DNA of 64,000 bases from NCBI GenBank assembly GCA_963790085.1, contig CAWBNH010000006.1, positions 186,001 through 250,000 of the forward strand, read 5' to 3'. Of the stretch, positions 1-8,178 are shown in pieces (the stretch's first letter is position 1; the number at the start of each line of letters is the position of its first letter). The notes beneath the pieces are model-generated. The model worked only from the letters and a program-made list of their open reading frames with translations. It did no database searches and had not been told where the DNA came from. This stretch comes from CAXMST01 sp963790085 (GTDB lineage Bacteria > Actinomycetota > Thermoleophilia > Solirubrobacterales > 70-9). Position numbers and translations under genes: made by a program.

Positions 1-1
1 C

Positions 2-46
2 GCCGCGCTCGTCGGCGAGCGCGCCGGTGAGCGCCAGCCTGCCTAA
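2..46 (+). CDS. Possible C-terminal tail of an upstream gene (partial)
   Basis: The first bases can be read without interruption in one frame to a TAA stop just upstream of the first complete gene. Only about 14 residues are visible, so no family can be named. It may equally be non-coding; nothing but the open frame supports it. Confidence 0.25.
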   Translation, partial: AALVGERAGERQPA

Positions 47-96
47 GTGAAGTCGCCGCGGTTCGATCGGCGGGCGCACCCGCCACAATGTGAGCG

Positions 97-666
97 ATGA
101 GCGAGCAGGCCGACCCTGAGAGGAGCGCCTGGCTCCGCTGCTACCGGTGCTGGTCTCAGCGGCTCGAGGCGCAGGTGCACTACGACGCGATCCTGAGGAT
201 CGACCCCGAGAGCGGCGAGCCCGCCGAGCGGGTGGAGGAGGTCCAGGAGGCCGTCGTGCAGTGCCTCGACTGCATGCACGATCAACCACACCTCGGCATC
301 GAGGAGGGCCGGGTCGTTCCGTTCGAGGACCGCTGGGAGCGGCTCGTCGCGGGCACGCCGTGGGTCGCCTCCTGCACGGTCGCGGTCGATCAGGACCTGG
401 TCGAGGTCTGCGCCGGGCCCGACGCTGCCGACAGCCTCACGTTCGGGGCGTTCGGCGAGGCCGGCACGCGCGAGTTCTTCACCCACGTCCGCTTCCACAA
501 GCACGAGGAGGAACGGATCGTGATCCATCTCCTCGTCGAGCTCTACGCGCGTTCCGCCAACGAGGCCGGCGAGGTGCTCGAGGAGGCCTCGAGAGGGCTG
601 CTGGAGATCACCTCGTTGGCCGAGGAGTCGCGGCCACCGGCGCACGCCTCCGACGAGGCGCACTGA
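97..666 (+). CDS. Zinc-ribbon-like hypothetical protein
   Basis: A 189-residue acidic protein. It has an N-terminal CxxC pair (CYRC, about residues 15-18) and a second pair (CLDC, about 56-59) in the arrangement of a single zinc-binding ribbon. The remaining 130 residues are rich in Glu, Val and Ala with no recognised catalytic motif, and there is no signal peptide or membrane segment. It is transcribed towards the M42 peptidase gene, whose stop lies 12 bases away on the other strand. I do not recognise the family. A metal-binding or regulatory role is only an inference from the cysteine pairs. Confidence 0.7.
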   Translation: MSEQADPERSAWLRCYRCWSQRLEAQVHYDAILRIDPESGEPAERVEEVQEAVVQCLDCMHDQPHLGIEEGRVVPFEDRWERLVAGTPWVASCTVAVDQDLVEVCAGPDAADSLTFGAFGEAGTREFFTHVRFHKHEEERIVIHLLVELYARSANEAGEVLEEASRGLLEITSLAEESRPPAHASDEAH

Positions 667-678
667 CCTGGGCGCCGC

Positions 679-1734
679 TCAGCGGGTGAAGTCGCTGTCG
701 GCGTCGATCCTGCCCGCGACCGCGACCAGGAGCCGAATCACGGCCTCGACATCGGAGAGCTGGACCAGCTCCACCGTCGAGTGCATGTAGCGGAGCGGAA
801 TCGAGACGAGGCCGGTGGCGATCCCGGTGCGGGCGATCTGGATCGCGTCGGCGTCGGTGCCGGTGCGGCGGCCCGAGGCCTCGAGCGTGTGCTCGATGCC
901 CTCGGCCGCAGCGGTCTCGATCAAGAGGTCGGTCACGGCCGGGTTCAGGGTCGAGCCGCGGCCGATCACCGGTCCGGAGCCGAGCGGGTGGTCGCCGTTC
1001 TCCTTCTTGTCGATCCCGGGGGGATCGGTCGCGTGGGTGACGTCGACGGCGACGGCGACGTCGGGATCGACGGCGAATGCGGTCGTCCGCGAGCCCGCCA
1101 TCGTGATCTCCTCCTGGACCGCGGCGACCCCGGCGACCGAGGCCGCGGCGCCACCGTCCTCCGCCACCCTGCGGGCGACCTCCAGCGCGACGTAGGATCC
1201 GAGGCGGTTGTCGAGGGAACGCGACGCGAGGCGGCCGTTCGGCAGCTCGAGCGGCTCGGCGGCGATCACCGCCGGGTCACCGACGCGGACCAGGCCCTCG
1301 GCCTCGTCGCGCCCGGCGACGCCGATGTCGATGTGCATGTCGGAGATCTTCGCCACCTGCTTGCGCTGCTCGTCCTTGAGCAGGTGGATCGGCTTCTTGC
1401 CGAGCACCCCGGCGACCTCACCCTCACGCCCCGCGATCACGACCCGCTGCCCGACCAGGATCTGCGGATCCCAGCCGCCGATCGGCCCGAACCAGAGAAA
1501 GCCCTGCTCGTCGATGTGGGTTACGACCAGGCCGATCTCGTCGATGTGGCCGACCACAGCGAAGGTCGGCGCCCCCTCAGCGCCCGGGACCAGTGCGACC
1601 GTCGATCCGAGCGGGTCGATCGTGATCTCGGCGAAGCCCGCAGCGTCGCGCCAGACGCTTGCGGCAGGCGCCTCGTAGCCGGAGGGGGCGGGTACTCGCA
1701 GCAGGGCATCGAGAAGCTCAGGGGTGTTGGTCAC
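679..1734 (-). CDS. M42 family metallopeptidase
   Basis: A 351-residue cytosolic dinuclear-metal aminopeptidase of the M42 (PepA/FrvX/'endoglucanase M') family, which assembles into large oligomers and trims peptides from the N terminus. The start is GTG. Recognisable landmarks are the early PAPSGYE segment, the metal ligand region VVGHIDEIGLVV (about residues 60-72), the RSLDNRLG segment with the bridging Asp (about 171-178), VQEEI with the catalytic Glu pair, and a late HS metal ligand (MHSTVE). Length is normal for the family (330-370). Substrate specificity cannot be read from the sequence. Confidence 0.92.
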   Translation of the reverse strand: MTNTPELLDALLRVPAPSGYEAPAASVWRDAAGFAEITIDPLGSTVALVPGAEGAPTFAVVGHIDEIGLVVTHIDEQGFLWFGPIGGWDPQILVGQRVVIAGREGEVAGVLGKKPIHLLKDEQRKQVAKISDMHIDIGVAGRDEAEGLVRVGDPAVIAAEPLELPNGRLASRSLDNRLGSYVALEVARRVAEDGGAAASVAGVAAVQEEITMAGSRTTAFAVDPDVAVAVDVTHATDPPGIDKKENGDHPLGSGPVIGRGSTLNPAVTDLLIETAAAEGIEHTLEASGRRTGTDADAIQIARTGIATGLVSIPLRYMHSTVELVQLSDVEAVIRLLVAVAGRIDADSDFTR

Positions 1735-1781
1735 GCGTCGAAGTATCCCGGCTCGCCGCCCGCGGCGAATCGAGGCCTCGG

Positions 1782-2249
1782 TCAGGCGTCACGCCGGCGC
1801 AGCCGACGGTGGCGATGGGCGAACAGCGCGACGACCACAGCGCGGGCCAACGCACTCGCGCCGGGCAGCCTGGCCAGCGGCGCCCGGAGCTCGAAGCCGA
1901 GCCGGTCGGTGAGCGCGCAGCCGGGCCCGATCGGCTCGATCTCCCGCTCGTGCTCCCAGACCGAGAATGCCAGCGTCCGGGAGCGCTCGAGAAAGCGGCG
2001 CGGCGGTTCGACCTCGACCAGGCAGAGATCGTCGTAGTCGATCGGGACCAGGCCGAAGAGCAGGATCCAGCTTCGCCCGGCGGGGGTCCCGACCGGGAAC
2101 TCGTCGAGCGGCAGCCCTCTGAGACGACGCGGCATCGTCATCCGCACGAGTGGCCGCAGCTCGCCGTTGATGCCGGCCGGGCTGATCGCCCGCTCCCAGG
2201 CTTGTGCGGCGTCCACCCGAAGCTCGCTGCGCCGCTCCACCCGGACCAC
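1782..2249 (-). CDS. SRPBCC-type (START/Bet v1-like) protein
   Basis: A 155-residue protein. Its N-terminal strand (about residues 3-15, VERRSELRVDAAQAW) and the later strand-rich body with a final helix ending in an Arg-rich tail are typical of SRPBCC ligand-binding folds. The start is GTG, with another in-frame GTG three codons on. It follows the 2255-2929 gene by 5 bases on the same strand, so the two are probably cotranscribed. No ligand or enzymatic role can be deduced. Fold assignment rests on overall pattern rather than on a diagnostic motif. Confidence 0.65.
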   Translation of the reverse strand: MVRVERRSELRVDAAQAWERAISPAGINGELRPLVRMTMPRRLRGLPLDEFPVGTPAGRSWILLFGLVPIDYDDLCLVEVEPPRRFLERSRTLAFSVWEHEREIEPIGPGCALTDRLGFELRAPLARLPGASALARAVVVALFAHRHRRLRRRDA

Positions 2250-2254
2250 GGCCG

Positions 2255-2929
2255 TCAGTCCTTCCAGCTCTGCCCGGTCGGCTCGACAGGCCAGCCGCTC
2301 GCCCGCAGCAGCGACCCCTCGGCGCCGATCGAGGCGACCCGCTCGTAACGGCGCCGCTTGTAGTCGACGACCAGGTCGGCGTGCTCGTAGACGCGATCCG
2401 CGCCTGCGTAGAGCAGCCGGGGGCAGAGCGCATCCGCCGCCGCCCCCTCGACTCCGGGGACCTCGGCGGCGACGTCGTATCCGAAGTCGGGATCCGGCTC
2501 CCAGACGATCCGCTCTTCGATCGCTGCGACCAGCAACAGCTCGCTCAGGGCCGGCTCGATCTCGAAGGCCCCGGGCCGGCCTGCGGGGCCGGCGACGAGC
2601 CCCCGCTTGAGCAACAGCAAGGGGGCGTCGACCGATTCGAGGCGAGCGGCGGCGGCATGTGCAGTCGCCGCGCTATCGCCGGGCGCGATCAACAGCACGA
2701 CCGCAAGCGGCGCTCCGAGCCGCGCGATCGGCGGCAGCGGGCCGTCGTCGGCGACCAGCACCGCGACGCAGCTCAGCCCGGCGGCAGGATCGAGGCCGGC
2801 GGCGGCCTCGAGATCGCCGAGCCCGGCACCGCCGCACGTCCCGACCAGGGCCGCGAGCTCAGCGTCGCCCGCCGGTCGCTCGCCGATCGAGTCCCCATCA
2901 TCGGTCCTCGCCGCGTAGGGGTCTGCCAC
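2255..2929 (-). CDS. Hypothetical protein with a PEPCK(ATP)-like C-terminal segment
   Basis: A 224-residue protein with a GTG start. The Ala/Leu-rich first two thirds have no motif I recognise. The last third (about residues 140-205: WEPDPDFGYDVAAEVPGV..., then LCPRLLYAGADRVYEHADLV) resembles, from memory, the C-terminal tail of some ATP-type phosphoenolpyruvate carboxykinases. The P-loop and metal-binding residues of that enzyme are absent, so it cannot be a working PEPCK. It may be a domain relic, a paralogue or a binding protein. The functional PEPCK here is the GTP-type enzyme at 12060-13871. Confidence 0.5.
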   Translation of the reverse strand: MADPYAARTDDGDSIGERPAGDAELAALVGTCGGAGLGDLEAAAGLDPAAGLSCVAVLVADDGPLPPIARLGAPLAVVLLIAPGDSAATAHAAAARLESVDAPLLLLKRGLVAGPAGRPGAFEIEPALSELLLVAAIEERIVWEPDPDFGYDVAAEVPGVEGAAADALCPRLLYAGADRVYEHADLVVDYKRRRYERVASIGAEGSLLRASGWPVEPTGQSWKD

Positions 2930-2943
2930 CGCGACAGACCCGT

Positions 2944-3462
2944 CTAGCCGGGGTTCTTCTTCGGGATCAGCACCGCTCGCTTGAACTCGGCGACCAGCGT
3001 GTTGTCCTGCTTGTAGACGCGGGTATGGACCTTGACGATGCCGCGGTCGGGCTTCGACTTCGAGGGCCGCACCTCGAGCACCTCCGACTCGCAGTACAGG
3101 GTGTCTCCGTGGAACACCGGATTCGGGTGGCTCAGCTCCTCGGTCGCCAGGTTGGCGATCGCCTTCCCGGAGACGTCGCTGACCGACATTCCCAGCGCCA
3201 GCGAGTAGACGAGTGGGCCGACGACCACGTTCTGGCCCTGCTGGGACTCCCCCGCGTAGACGTCGTTCAGATGCAGCGGGTGGTGGTTCATCGTGATCAG
3301 GCAGAAGAGGTGGTCGTCCGACTCGGTCACCGTCTTCGCCGGCCAGTGCTTGTAGACGGCGCCGACCTCGAACTCCTCCAGATAACGCCCGTAGGCGTGG
3401 GCACCGGAGGCCTCACGCTCCGCCTGGTCGGTGCTCAGAACATGGTTGTCGCTGTCGCTCAT
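2944..3462 (-). CDS. MaoC-like hotdog-fold enoyl-CoA hydratase
   Basis: A 172-residue single-hotdog protein of the MaoC dehydratase family, which hydrates or dehydrates acyl-CoA esters. The hydratase signature region around residues 60-85 (HHPLHLND...VVGPLVYSLALG) contains the Asp/His dyad position. The protein resembles mesaconyl-CoA hydratase-type MaoC members more than fatty-acid R-hydratases. A GAGGAG ribosome-binding site lies 4 bases before the ATG. A malyl-CoA lyase-type gene and an acyl-CoA dehydrogenase lie within 3 kb, consistent with a C4/C5 dicarboxyl-CoA route, but the exact substrate is inference. Confidence 0.85.
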   Translation of the reverse strand: MSDSDNHVLSTDQAEREASGAHAYGRYLEEFEVGAVYKHWPAKTVTESDDHLFCLITMNHHPLHLNDVYAGESQQGQNVVVGPLVYSLALGMSVSDVSGKAIANLATEELSHPNPVFHGDTLYCESEVLEVRPSKSKPDRGIVKVHTRVYKQDNTLVAEFKRAVLIPKKNPG

Positions 3463-3498
3463 CGGCTCCTCTTTGTCGTTGCTCTGGGGCGAATGGGG

Positions 3499-3978
3499 CT
3501 AGTTGCCCGAATCCTCGATCGGGACGCCGGCCTCGATCGCGGCGTCCTGAATCCTCGAGAGCTCGGTCTGGAAGGCCTCGGCGACCTGCGGCAGCCCCAG
3601 GGCCAGCGTCTGAAGGTCGGCCGCATTGCCGGACTCGGCGGCATCGCGGACCTTGGCGAGCTCGTCGCCGAAGCCGCCGATCGCGGTGATCAGGTCGTCG
3701 TTGACCTGCTCGACGTCGCTGGGCACGTCGATCGCCTCCAGCTCGGAGACGGCGGTCTCGATCTCGGACTCGGCCGCGTCGAGGCCCTCCACCAGCCCGG
3801 CCTCGTCGGTCGCCGCGCTGAGCTCGCCGCCGAGGCTCTGCAGCTCGGTGCCGAGCGGCTCGAGAACGCTCTCGACCTCCTTCGCGTAGTCCTCCTTGTC
3901 GTCGCCGCCGCAGGCTGCGATCAGCCCCGCGGCGAGCAGCAGAGTGGCCAGGGCGGCCAGGGTCCGGGTCTTGTTCAT
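3499..3978 (-). CDS. Secreted lipoprotein, coiled-coil rich
   Basis: A 159-residue predicted lipoprotein. A short basic N terminus (MNKTR) and a hydrophobic stretch end in the lipobox LIAAC at about residues 19-23, followed by GGDDKED. The mature part is strongly acidic with long runs of Ala, Glu and Leu that suggest helical or coiled-coil structure and no catalytic motif. It sits between the MaoC gene and the SCP2-like gene on the same strand, 36 bases from the MaoC start. Surface-anchored lipoproteins of this kind are common in this lineage; the function is unknown. Confidence 0.75.
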   Translation of the reverse strand: MNKTRTLAALATLLLAAGLIAACGGDDKEDYAKEVESVLEPLGTELQSLGGELSAATDEAGLVEGLDAAESEIETAVSELEAIDVPSDVEQVNDDLITAIGGFGDELAKVRDAAESGNAADLQTLALGLPQVAEAFQTELSRIQDAAIEAGVPIEDSGN

Positions 3979-4061
3979 CGAGGCTGTTCTCCCTTGGATC
4001 GGGTTGGTTCGTGGACGAGTCGCGCGATGGTAGCCGTCGCCGCGCGGTCGCGAGCGACGGC

Positions 4062-4424
4062 TCAGCGCACGCGCTTGAGCCTGCTCCGGGCCATGTGCTT
4101 GTCGATCACCGTGCCGAGCAGCTTGATCACGTCGGGATCGCCCCCGACCTTGATCTGGCCGTGCTCGAGCGCCTCGCGCCAGTGCTCGAGGTCGCCGTCG
4201 TCGGCAAGCTCGTTGAACTCCGAGCGCGGCATCGAGATCTCGAGCCGGGCATCGGCCGGATCGCGCTTCTCGACCTCCGGTCCGGGCGTCGAGACGCGGA
4301 ACACCTGCACGTCGCCCCGTCCGCGGAGCTCGAGGCGGATCACGAGCTTCAGCTTGTCGAGCGCCGGCAGCTCGGTGACCAGCATCCGGTAGGCGCTCGA
4401 GATCAGGTCCTGGGCTCTGGGCAT
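4062..4424 (-). CDS. SCP2-like sterol/lipid-carrier domain protein
   Basis: A 120-residue protein resembling the SCP2 lipid-transfer fold. A central strand with ADARLEISMPRSEF (about residues 58-71) is followed by a helix containing a WREAL-like segment. The ending IKVGGDPDVIKLLGTVIDKH is the characteristic 'G-K-hydrophobic-x-G-D-hydrophobic' C-terminal part of SCP2 domains. It lies 13 bases downstream of the acyl-CoA dehydrogenase, so the two are almost certainly cotranscribed. The context suggests carriage or presentation of a hydrophobic acyl substrate, which is an inference. Confidence 0.72.
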   Translation of the reverse strand: MPRAQDLISSAYRMLVTELPALDKLKLVIRLELRGRGDVQVFRVSTPGPEVEKRDPADARLEISMPRSEFNELADDGDLEHWREALEHGQIKVGGDPDVIKLLGTVIDKHMARSRLKRVR

Positions 4425-4437
4425 GCGGCTCGCTGCG

Positions 4438-5649
4438 CTAGATCTTGTGCCGCTGGAGCAGCTTCTTGCCGATCACCATGCGCTGGATCTCGGAGGTTCC
4501 CTCGCCGATCAGCAGCAGCGGTGCGTCGCGATAGAGGCGCTCGACCTCGTACTCCTTCGAGTAGCCGTAGCCGCCGTGGATGCGGAAGCACTCCTCGACG
4601 CACTCCTTGCCGGTCTCGGAGGCGAGCAGCTTCGCCATCCCCGCCTCGAGGTCCGAGCGCTGACCGGCGTCCTTCATCCGGGCCGCCTTCAGCGTCACCA
4701 GCCGCGCCGCCTCGATCTTCGTCGCCATGTCGGCGAGCTTGAACTGGATCGCCTGGTGCTGGGCGATCGGCTTGCCGAAGGTCTTCCGCTCCTGGCTGTA
4801 CTGGAGCGCCAGCTCGAGCGCCCGCTGGGCGATGCCCACACCGCGCGCGGCGACGTTGACGCGGCCCACCTCGAGCGCGTCCATCATCTGGCTGAAGCCC
4901 TTGCCTTCGCCCTCCGGGCCTCCGAGGATCCGATCCGCGGGGCAGACGTAGCCGTCGTAGACGAGCTCGGTCGACTCGACGCCCTTGTAGCCCATCTTCT
5001 TGATCTTCGGGGGCACGTTGAGGCCCTTGAAATCGCCCTCGTTGACGTCCGCCCAGGGCTCCTTCTCGGTGATGAAGCAGGTCATGCCCTTGTGGGGCGG
5101 GTCGGCCTTCGGGTCGGACTTCATCAGGACGAAGACGACGCCCGAGCCGGACCCATTCGTGACCCACATCTTCTGGCCGTCGAGGATCCAGTTGCCGTCC
5201 GCGTCCTGCTTGGCGGTCGACTTGATTCCCTGAACGTCGGAGCCGACCTCGGGCTCCGACAGCGAGAAGGCGGCCCGGATCTCGCCGGTGGCCATCTTCG
5301 GCAGGAAGTAGTCCTTCTGCTCGTCGGTGCCGAACTTCATCAGCAGGTACGAGCCGATGAAGTGGGTGTTGACGACGCCGGAGATCGAGATCCAGCCCCG
5401 CGAGAGCTCCTCGACGATCATCGTGTAGGTCGTCAGGTCGAGCCCCATGCCACCGTACTCCTCGGGGATCGTCACCCCGAACAGCCCCAGCTCCTTCATC
5501 TGCTCGACGATCGGCTCCGGGAACTTGTCCTCGTGGTCGTACTCCTCGGCGACGGGGAGGATCTGCTCGTCGACGAACTGCCGGACCATCTCGGTGATGT
5601 CCTTCTGAATGTCGTTCTTCTCTTCGTACGTTGCGGTAGCTACGGCCAT
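4438..5649 (-). CDS. Acyl-CoA dehydrogenase
   Basis: A 403-residue FAD-dependent acyl-CoA dehydrogenase of ordinary length. Visible family blocks include the N-terminal helix domain, IRAAFSLSEPEVGSD (about residues 128-142, flavin/substrate region), KMWVTNGSGS, and the C-terminal block ECFRIHGGYGYSKEYEVERLYRDA. The catalytic Glu is expected just before or within that C-terminal block; the segment ending IGEGTSEIQRMVIGKKLL is standard. It oxidises an acyl-CoA to the 2-enoyl-CoA and passes electrons to ETF. It lacks the long N-terminal extension of methylsuccinyl-CoA dehydrogenase, so a general short-chain substrate is more likely. The SCP2-like gene is next in the operon. Confidence 0.95.
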   Translation of the reverse strand: MAVATATYEEKNDIQKDITEMVRQFVDEQILPVAEEYDHEDKFPEPIVEQMKELGLFGVTIPEEYGGMGLDLTTYTMIVEELSRGWISISGVVNTHFIGSYLLMKFGTDEQKDYFLPKMATGEIRAAFSLSEPEVGSDVQGIKSTAKQDADGNWILDGQKMWVTNGSGSGVVFVLMKSDPKADPPHKGMTCFITEKEPWADVNEGDFKGLNVPPKIKKMGYKGVESTELVYDGYVCPADRILGGPEGEGKGFSQMMDALEVGRVNVAARGVGIAQRALELALQYSQERKTFGKPIAQHQAIQFKLADMATKIEAARLVTLKAARMKDAGQRSDLEAGMAKLLASETGKECVEECFRIHGGYGYSKEYEVERLYRDAPLLLIGEGTSEIQRMVIGKKLLQRHKI

Positions 5650-5875
5650 GGCTCCTGGGTCGTGGATAGCTGACTGGGAAAACAGGGTGCGACCGGTGCC
5701 CGAATCCCCTGAGTGCCTTTCGGGGCGCCGGTGTCGGTCATCCAGGATAGCCGTGCCGGACCTCCGAGGGGCCGGGCGGCGGCCGAATCCACAACCGGGC
5801 CGGGCCGGGCGCGCGGCGTTGGGGGCGGGTTCGTAGACTGTCGCCCGCAGATCAGCCCCCGAGCCAGGGAGACAC

Positions 5876-6931
5876 TTGAGAAACCCACGTCAGTTCTTCG
5901 AACCGCTTGCGATCGGCGCGCCGACACCGGTCGCCGAGGTGCCGTTCCCGCCGTCGCGGATGATCCATTTCTTCGACGCCTCGAACGAGAAGATGGCGGC
6001 CAAGGTGCCGGACATGGCCAAGCAGGCCGACATCCTGCTCGGCAACCTCGAGGACGCGGTGCCGGTCGACAAGAAGGTGCCCGCCCGCGAGGGGCTCGTC
6101 AAGGTCGCGAACGAGGTCGACTTCGGCGAGACCCAGCTGTGGACCCGCGTCAACTCACTGGAGAGCCCCTGGGTCCTCGACGACCTGACGACGCTCGTGA
6201 CCGAGATCGGCGACAAGCTCGACGTGATCATGATCCCGAAGGTCGAGGGCGCCCCCGATATCCACTACGCCGACCGCCTCCTCGCCCAGCTCGAGGCGAA
6301 GGCGGGACTCGGGCGCCCGATCCTCGTCCACGCGATCCTCGAGACCGCGCAGGGGGTCGTCAACGTCGAGGAGATCGCGACGGCCTCGCCGCGCATGCAG
6401 GGCATGAGCTTCGGGCCAGCGGATCTGGCCGCCTCGCGGCGGATGAAGACGACCCGGGTCGGCGGCGGGCACCCCGGCTACCTGGTGATCAACGACCCCG
6501 ACCCCGACGATCCGGAGGCGCCGAGGGCGACCGCTCAGCAGGACCCCTGGCACTACTCGATCGCGCGCATGGTGGACGCGTGCACGAGCGCCGGCCTGCT
6601 CCCGTTCTACGGCCCCTACGGCGACATCAAGGACGTGCAGGGCTGCGAGGCGCAGTTCCGCGCCGCCTTCCTGCTCGGCTGCGTCGGCGCCTGGTCGCTG
6701 CATCCGGTTCAGATCGAGATCGCGAAGAAGGTGTTCAGTCCCGACCCCGAGGAGGTGCTGTTCGCGAAGAAGGTGATCGAGGCGATCCCCGACGGCAAGG
6801 GCGTCCACATGATCGACGGCAAGATGCAGGACGACGCGACCTGGAAGCAGTGCAAGGTGATGGTCGACCTGGCGGAGATGCTCGCCGAGAAGGACGACGA
6901 GCTCGCGGTCGCCTACGGCTTCCGCTCCTAG
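5876..6931 (+). CDS. HpcH/HpaI-type lyase, L-malyl-CoA/beta-methylmalyl-CoA lyase-like
   Basis: A 351-residue TIM-barrel CoA lyase of the citrate lyase beta/malyl-CoA lyase family, expected to cleave malyl-CoA to acetyl-CoA and glyoxylate, or a methylated analogue to propionyl-CoA and glyoxylate. Diagnostic segments are LGNLEDAVPVDKK (metal-binding Asp region, about residues 55-67), MIPKVEGAPDI (about 118-128), the AILETAQGVVN block with the catalytic Glu, and SFGPADLAAS. The start is TTG with AGGGAG just upstream. Length and the WHYSIARMVDAC and WSLHPVQIEIA blocks match malyl-CoA lyases rather than CitE. It is divergent from the acyl-CoA dehydrogenase; the 226-base gap holds their promoters, of which I see no strong consensus. 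Confidence 0.85.
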   Translation: MRNPRQFFEPLAIGAPTPVAEVPFPPSRMIHFFDASNEKMAAKVPDMAKQADILLGNLEDAVPVDKKVPAREGLVKVANEVDFGETQLWTRVNSLESPWVLDDLTTLVTEIGDKLDVIMIPKVEGAPDIHYADRLLAQLEAKAGLGRPILVHAILETAQGVVNVEEIATASPRMQGMSFGPADLAASRRMKTTRVGGGHPGYLVINDPDPDDPEAPRATAQQDPWHYSIARMVDACTSAGLLPFYGPYGDIKDVQGCEAQFRAAFLLGCVGAWSLHPVQIEIAKKVFSPDPEEVLFAKKVIEAIPDGKGVHMIDGKMQDDATWKQCKVMVDLAEMLAEKDDELAVAYGFRS

Positions 6932-6950
6932 GACGGCGGCCGGGGCTGCC

Positions 6951-7748
6951 GTGGCCGACTTCCCGACTCGGATCGCGCGCGTCACGCTCCGCTGCTCGGA
7001 CGTCGAGGCGAGCGCCGAGCTCTACGCGGGCCTGGTCGGCCTCGAGATCGCATCGCTGGGCGCCGAGGAGGCGCGGCTCTGCCCCGCGGGAGGCGGCGAG
7101 CCGTGCCTGGTGCTGCGCCGGGCCGAGCGGCCCGGGACAGGCGCCACGAGGGGCCAGCGGGCTGTTCCACACGGCGTTCCGCTACCCGACCCGTGCCGGC
7201 CTGGCCGCTGCCCTGCGGCGGATCAGCGAGCTCGGTGCGCGGTTCAGCGGCGCCGCCGATCATGGCGTCTCCGAGGCGCTCTACCTGGACGATCCGGACG
7301 GACTCGGAATCGAGCTCTACAGGGACCGGCCGCGGGACGAATGGCCGGCCGCAGGGCCGGGCGAGCGGGTCCGGATGTTCACCGCGCCGCTCGATCTCGA
7401 GGACCTCGCATCGTCGGCGGCGGCCGCAGACGAGAGCGAGCAGGGCCTCCCCGGAGCCGGTGTCGACGTCGGCCACGTCCACCTCAAGGTGGCGGACACC
7501 GCGGCCGCGGAGCGGTTCTGGACCGAGTCGATCGGGCTCGATCTGATGACCCGCTTCGGCGACGATGCGATCTTCCTCGCCCGCGACGGCTATCACCATC
7601 ACGTCGGCGCCAACTCATGGCAGTCCCGGGGCGCCGAGCGGGAGCCGCTGAGCGGCCCCGGCCTCGACGAGGTCGCGCTCTACGCCGATTCCCCGACCCC
7701 GACGGCCCTCACCCCGACGGGATTCCGGTCGCGACCATCGTCGCCTGA
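6951..7748 (+). pseudogene. Two-domain VOC (catechol 2,3-dioxygenase-like) gene with two compensating frameshifts
   Basis: The N-terminal VOC module (from GTG 6951, MADFPTRIARVTLRCSD...) is in one frame only to about position 7150. The continuation (ASGLFHTAFRYPTRAG..., then a second module VGHVHLKVADTAAAERFW...GYHHHVGANSW) is one base out of phase. Removing one G from the run at 7150-7153 joins the two parts seamlessly. Near 7691-7694 the original frame resumes (DPDG...IPVATIVA) if one C is added. Start and stop are therefore in the same frame, and the TGA overlaps the next ATG. The family is CatE-like ring-cleaving dioxygenase or glyoxalase. The second domain's tail is short. Paired homopolymer errors in the assembly are as likely as true decay. 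Confidence 0.8.
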
Positions 7749-8152
7749 TGGCGGCTCTGCGCCACCGCCTCCGCGTCCGCTACTCCGACTGCGATCCGCA
7801 GGGCGTGCTCTTCAACGCCAACTACCTGACCTACTTCGACATCGCGATCACCGAGCTCTGGCGGGAGGCGATGGGCTCCTACCAGGCGATGCACGAGATC
7901 GGCGTCGATCTCGTCGTCGCCGAGGCGACGGTTCGCTACCGGGCGCCGGTCCGCTTCGACGCCGAGGTCGATCTGATCGCGACGGTCTCGCGTCTCGGGA
8001 ACACCTCCTTGACCACCGCGATCGCGATCGACTCCGAGCTCGGCCGGCATGCGGACGGCGAGATCCGCCACGTGTTCGTCGAGCTCGGCGGCACCGGCAA
8101 GACCCCGATGCCCGACCGCGTGCGTGAGGCCCTCGAGCCGTTCACCGGCTGA
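7748..8152 (+). CDS. 4-hydroxybenzoyl-CoA thioesterase family (YbgC/FadM-like)
   Basis: A 134-residue single-hotdog acyl-CoA thioesterase. The N-terminal block YSDCDPQGVLFNANYLTYFD (about residues 12-31) carries the catalytic Asp and the Gly/Tyr pattern of the 4HBT family, and the second half VVAEATVRYRAPVRFDAEV is typical too. Its ATG overlaps the TGA of the preceding VOC gene by one base, so translation is probably coupled. It would hydrolyse a short or aromatic acyl-CoA; the substrate cannot be read. Length is normal. Confidence 0.88.
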   Translation: MAALRHRLRVRYSDCDPQGVLFNANYLTYFDIAITELWREAMGSYQAMHEIGVDLVVAEATVRYRAPVRFDAEVDLIATVSRLGNTSLTTAIAIDSELGRHADGEIRHVFVELGGTGKTPMPDRVREALEPFTG

Positions 8153-8178
8153 GGGCGGGACCGCCCGGAAGTCGCCTG

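Noticed and set aside
2944..6931. A complete ethylmalonyl-CoA pathway cluster
   Set aside because: No crotonyl-CoA carboxylase/reductase or mutase is present, and the acyl-CoA dehydrogenase lacks the extended N terminus of methylsuccinyl-CoA dehydrogenase.
5713..8127. An open frame of about 800 codons spanning the lyase gene and the VOC region
   Set aside because: It runs out of phase through the malyl-CoA lyase-type gene. Only its stretch from about 7150 to 7690 is real coding sequence, and that belongs to the frameshifted VOC gene.
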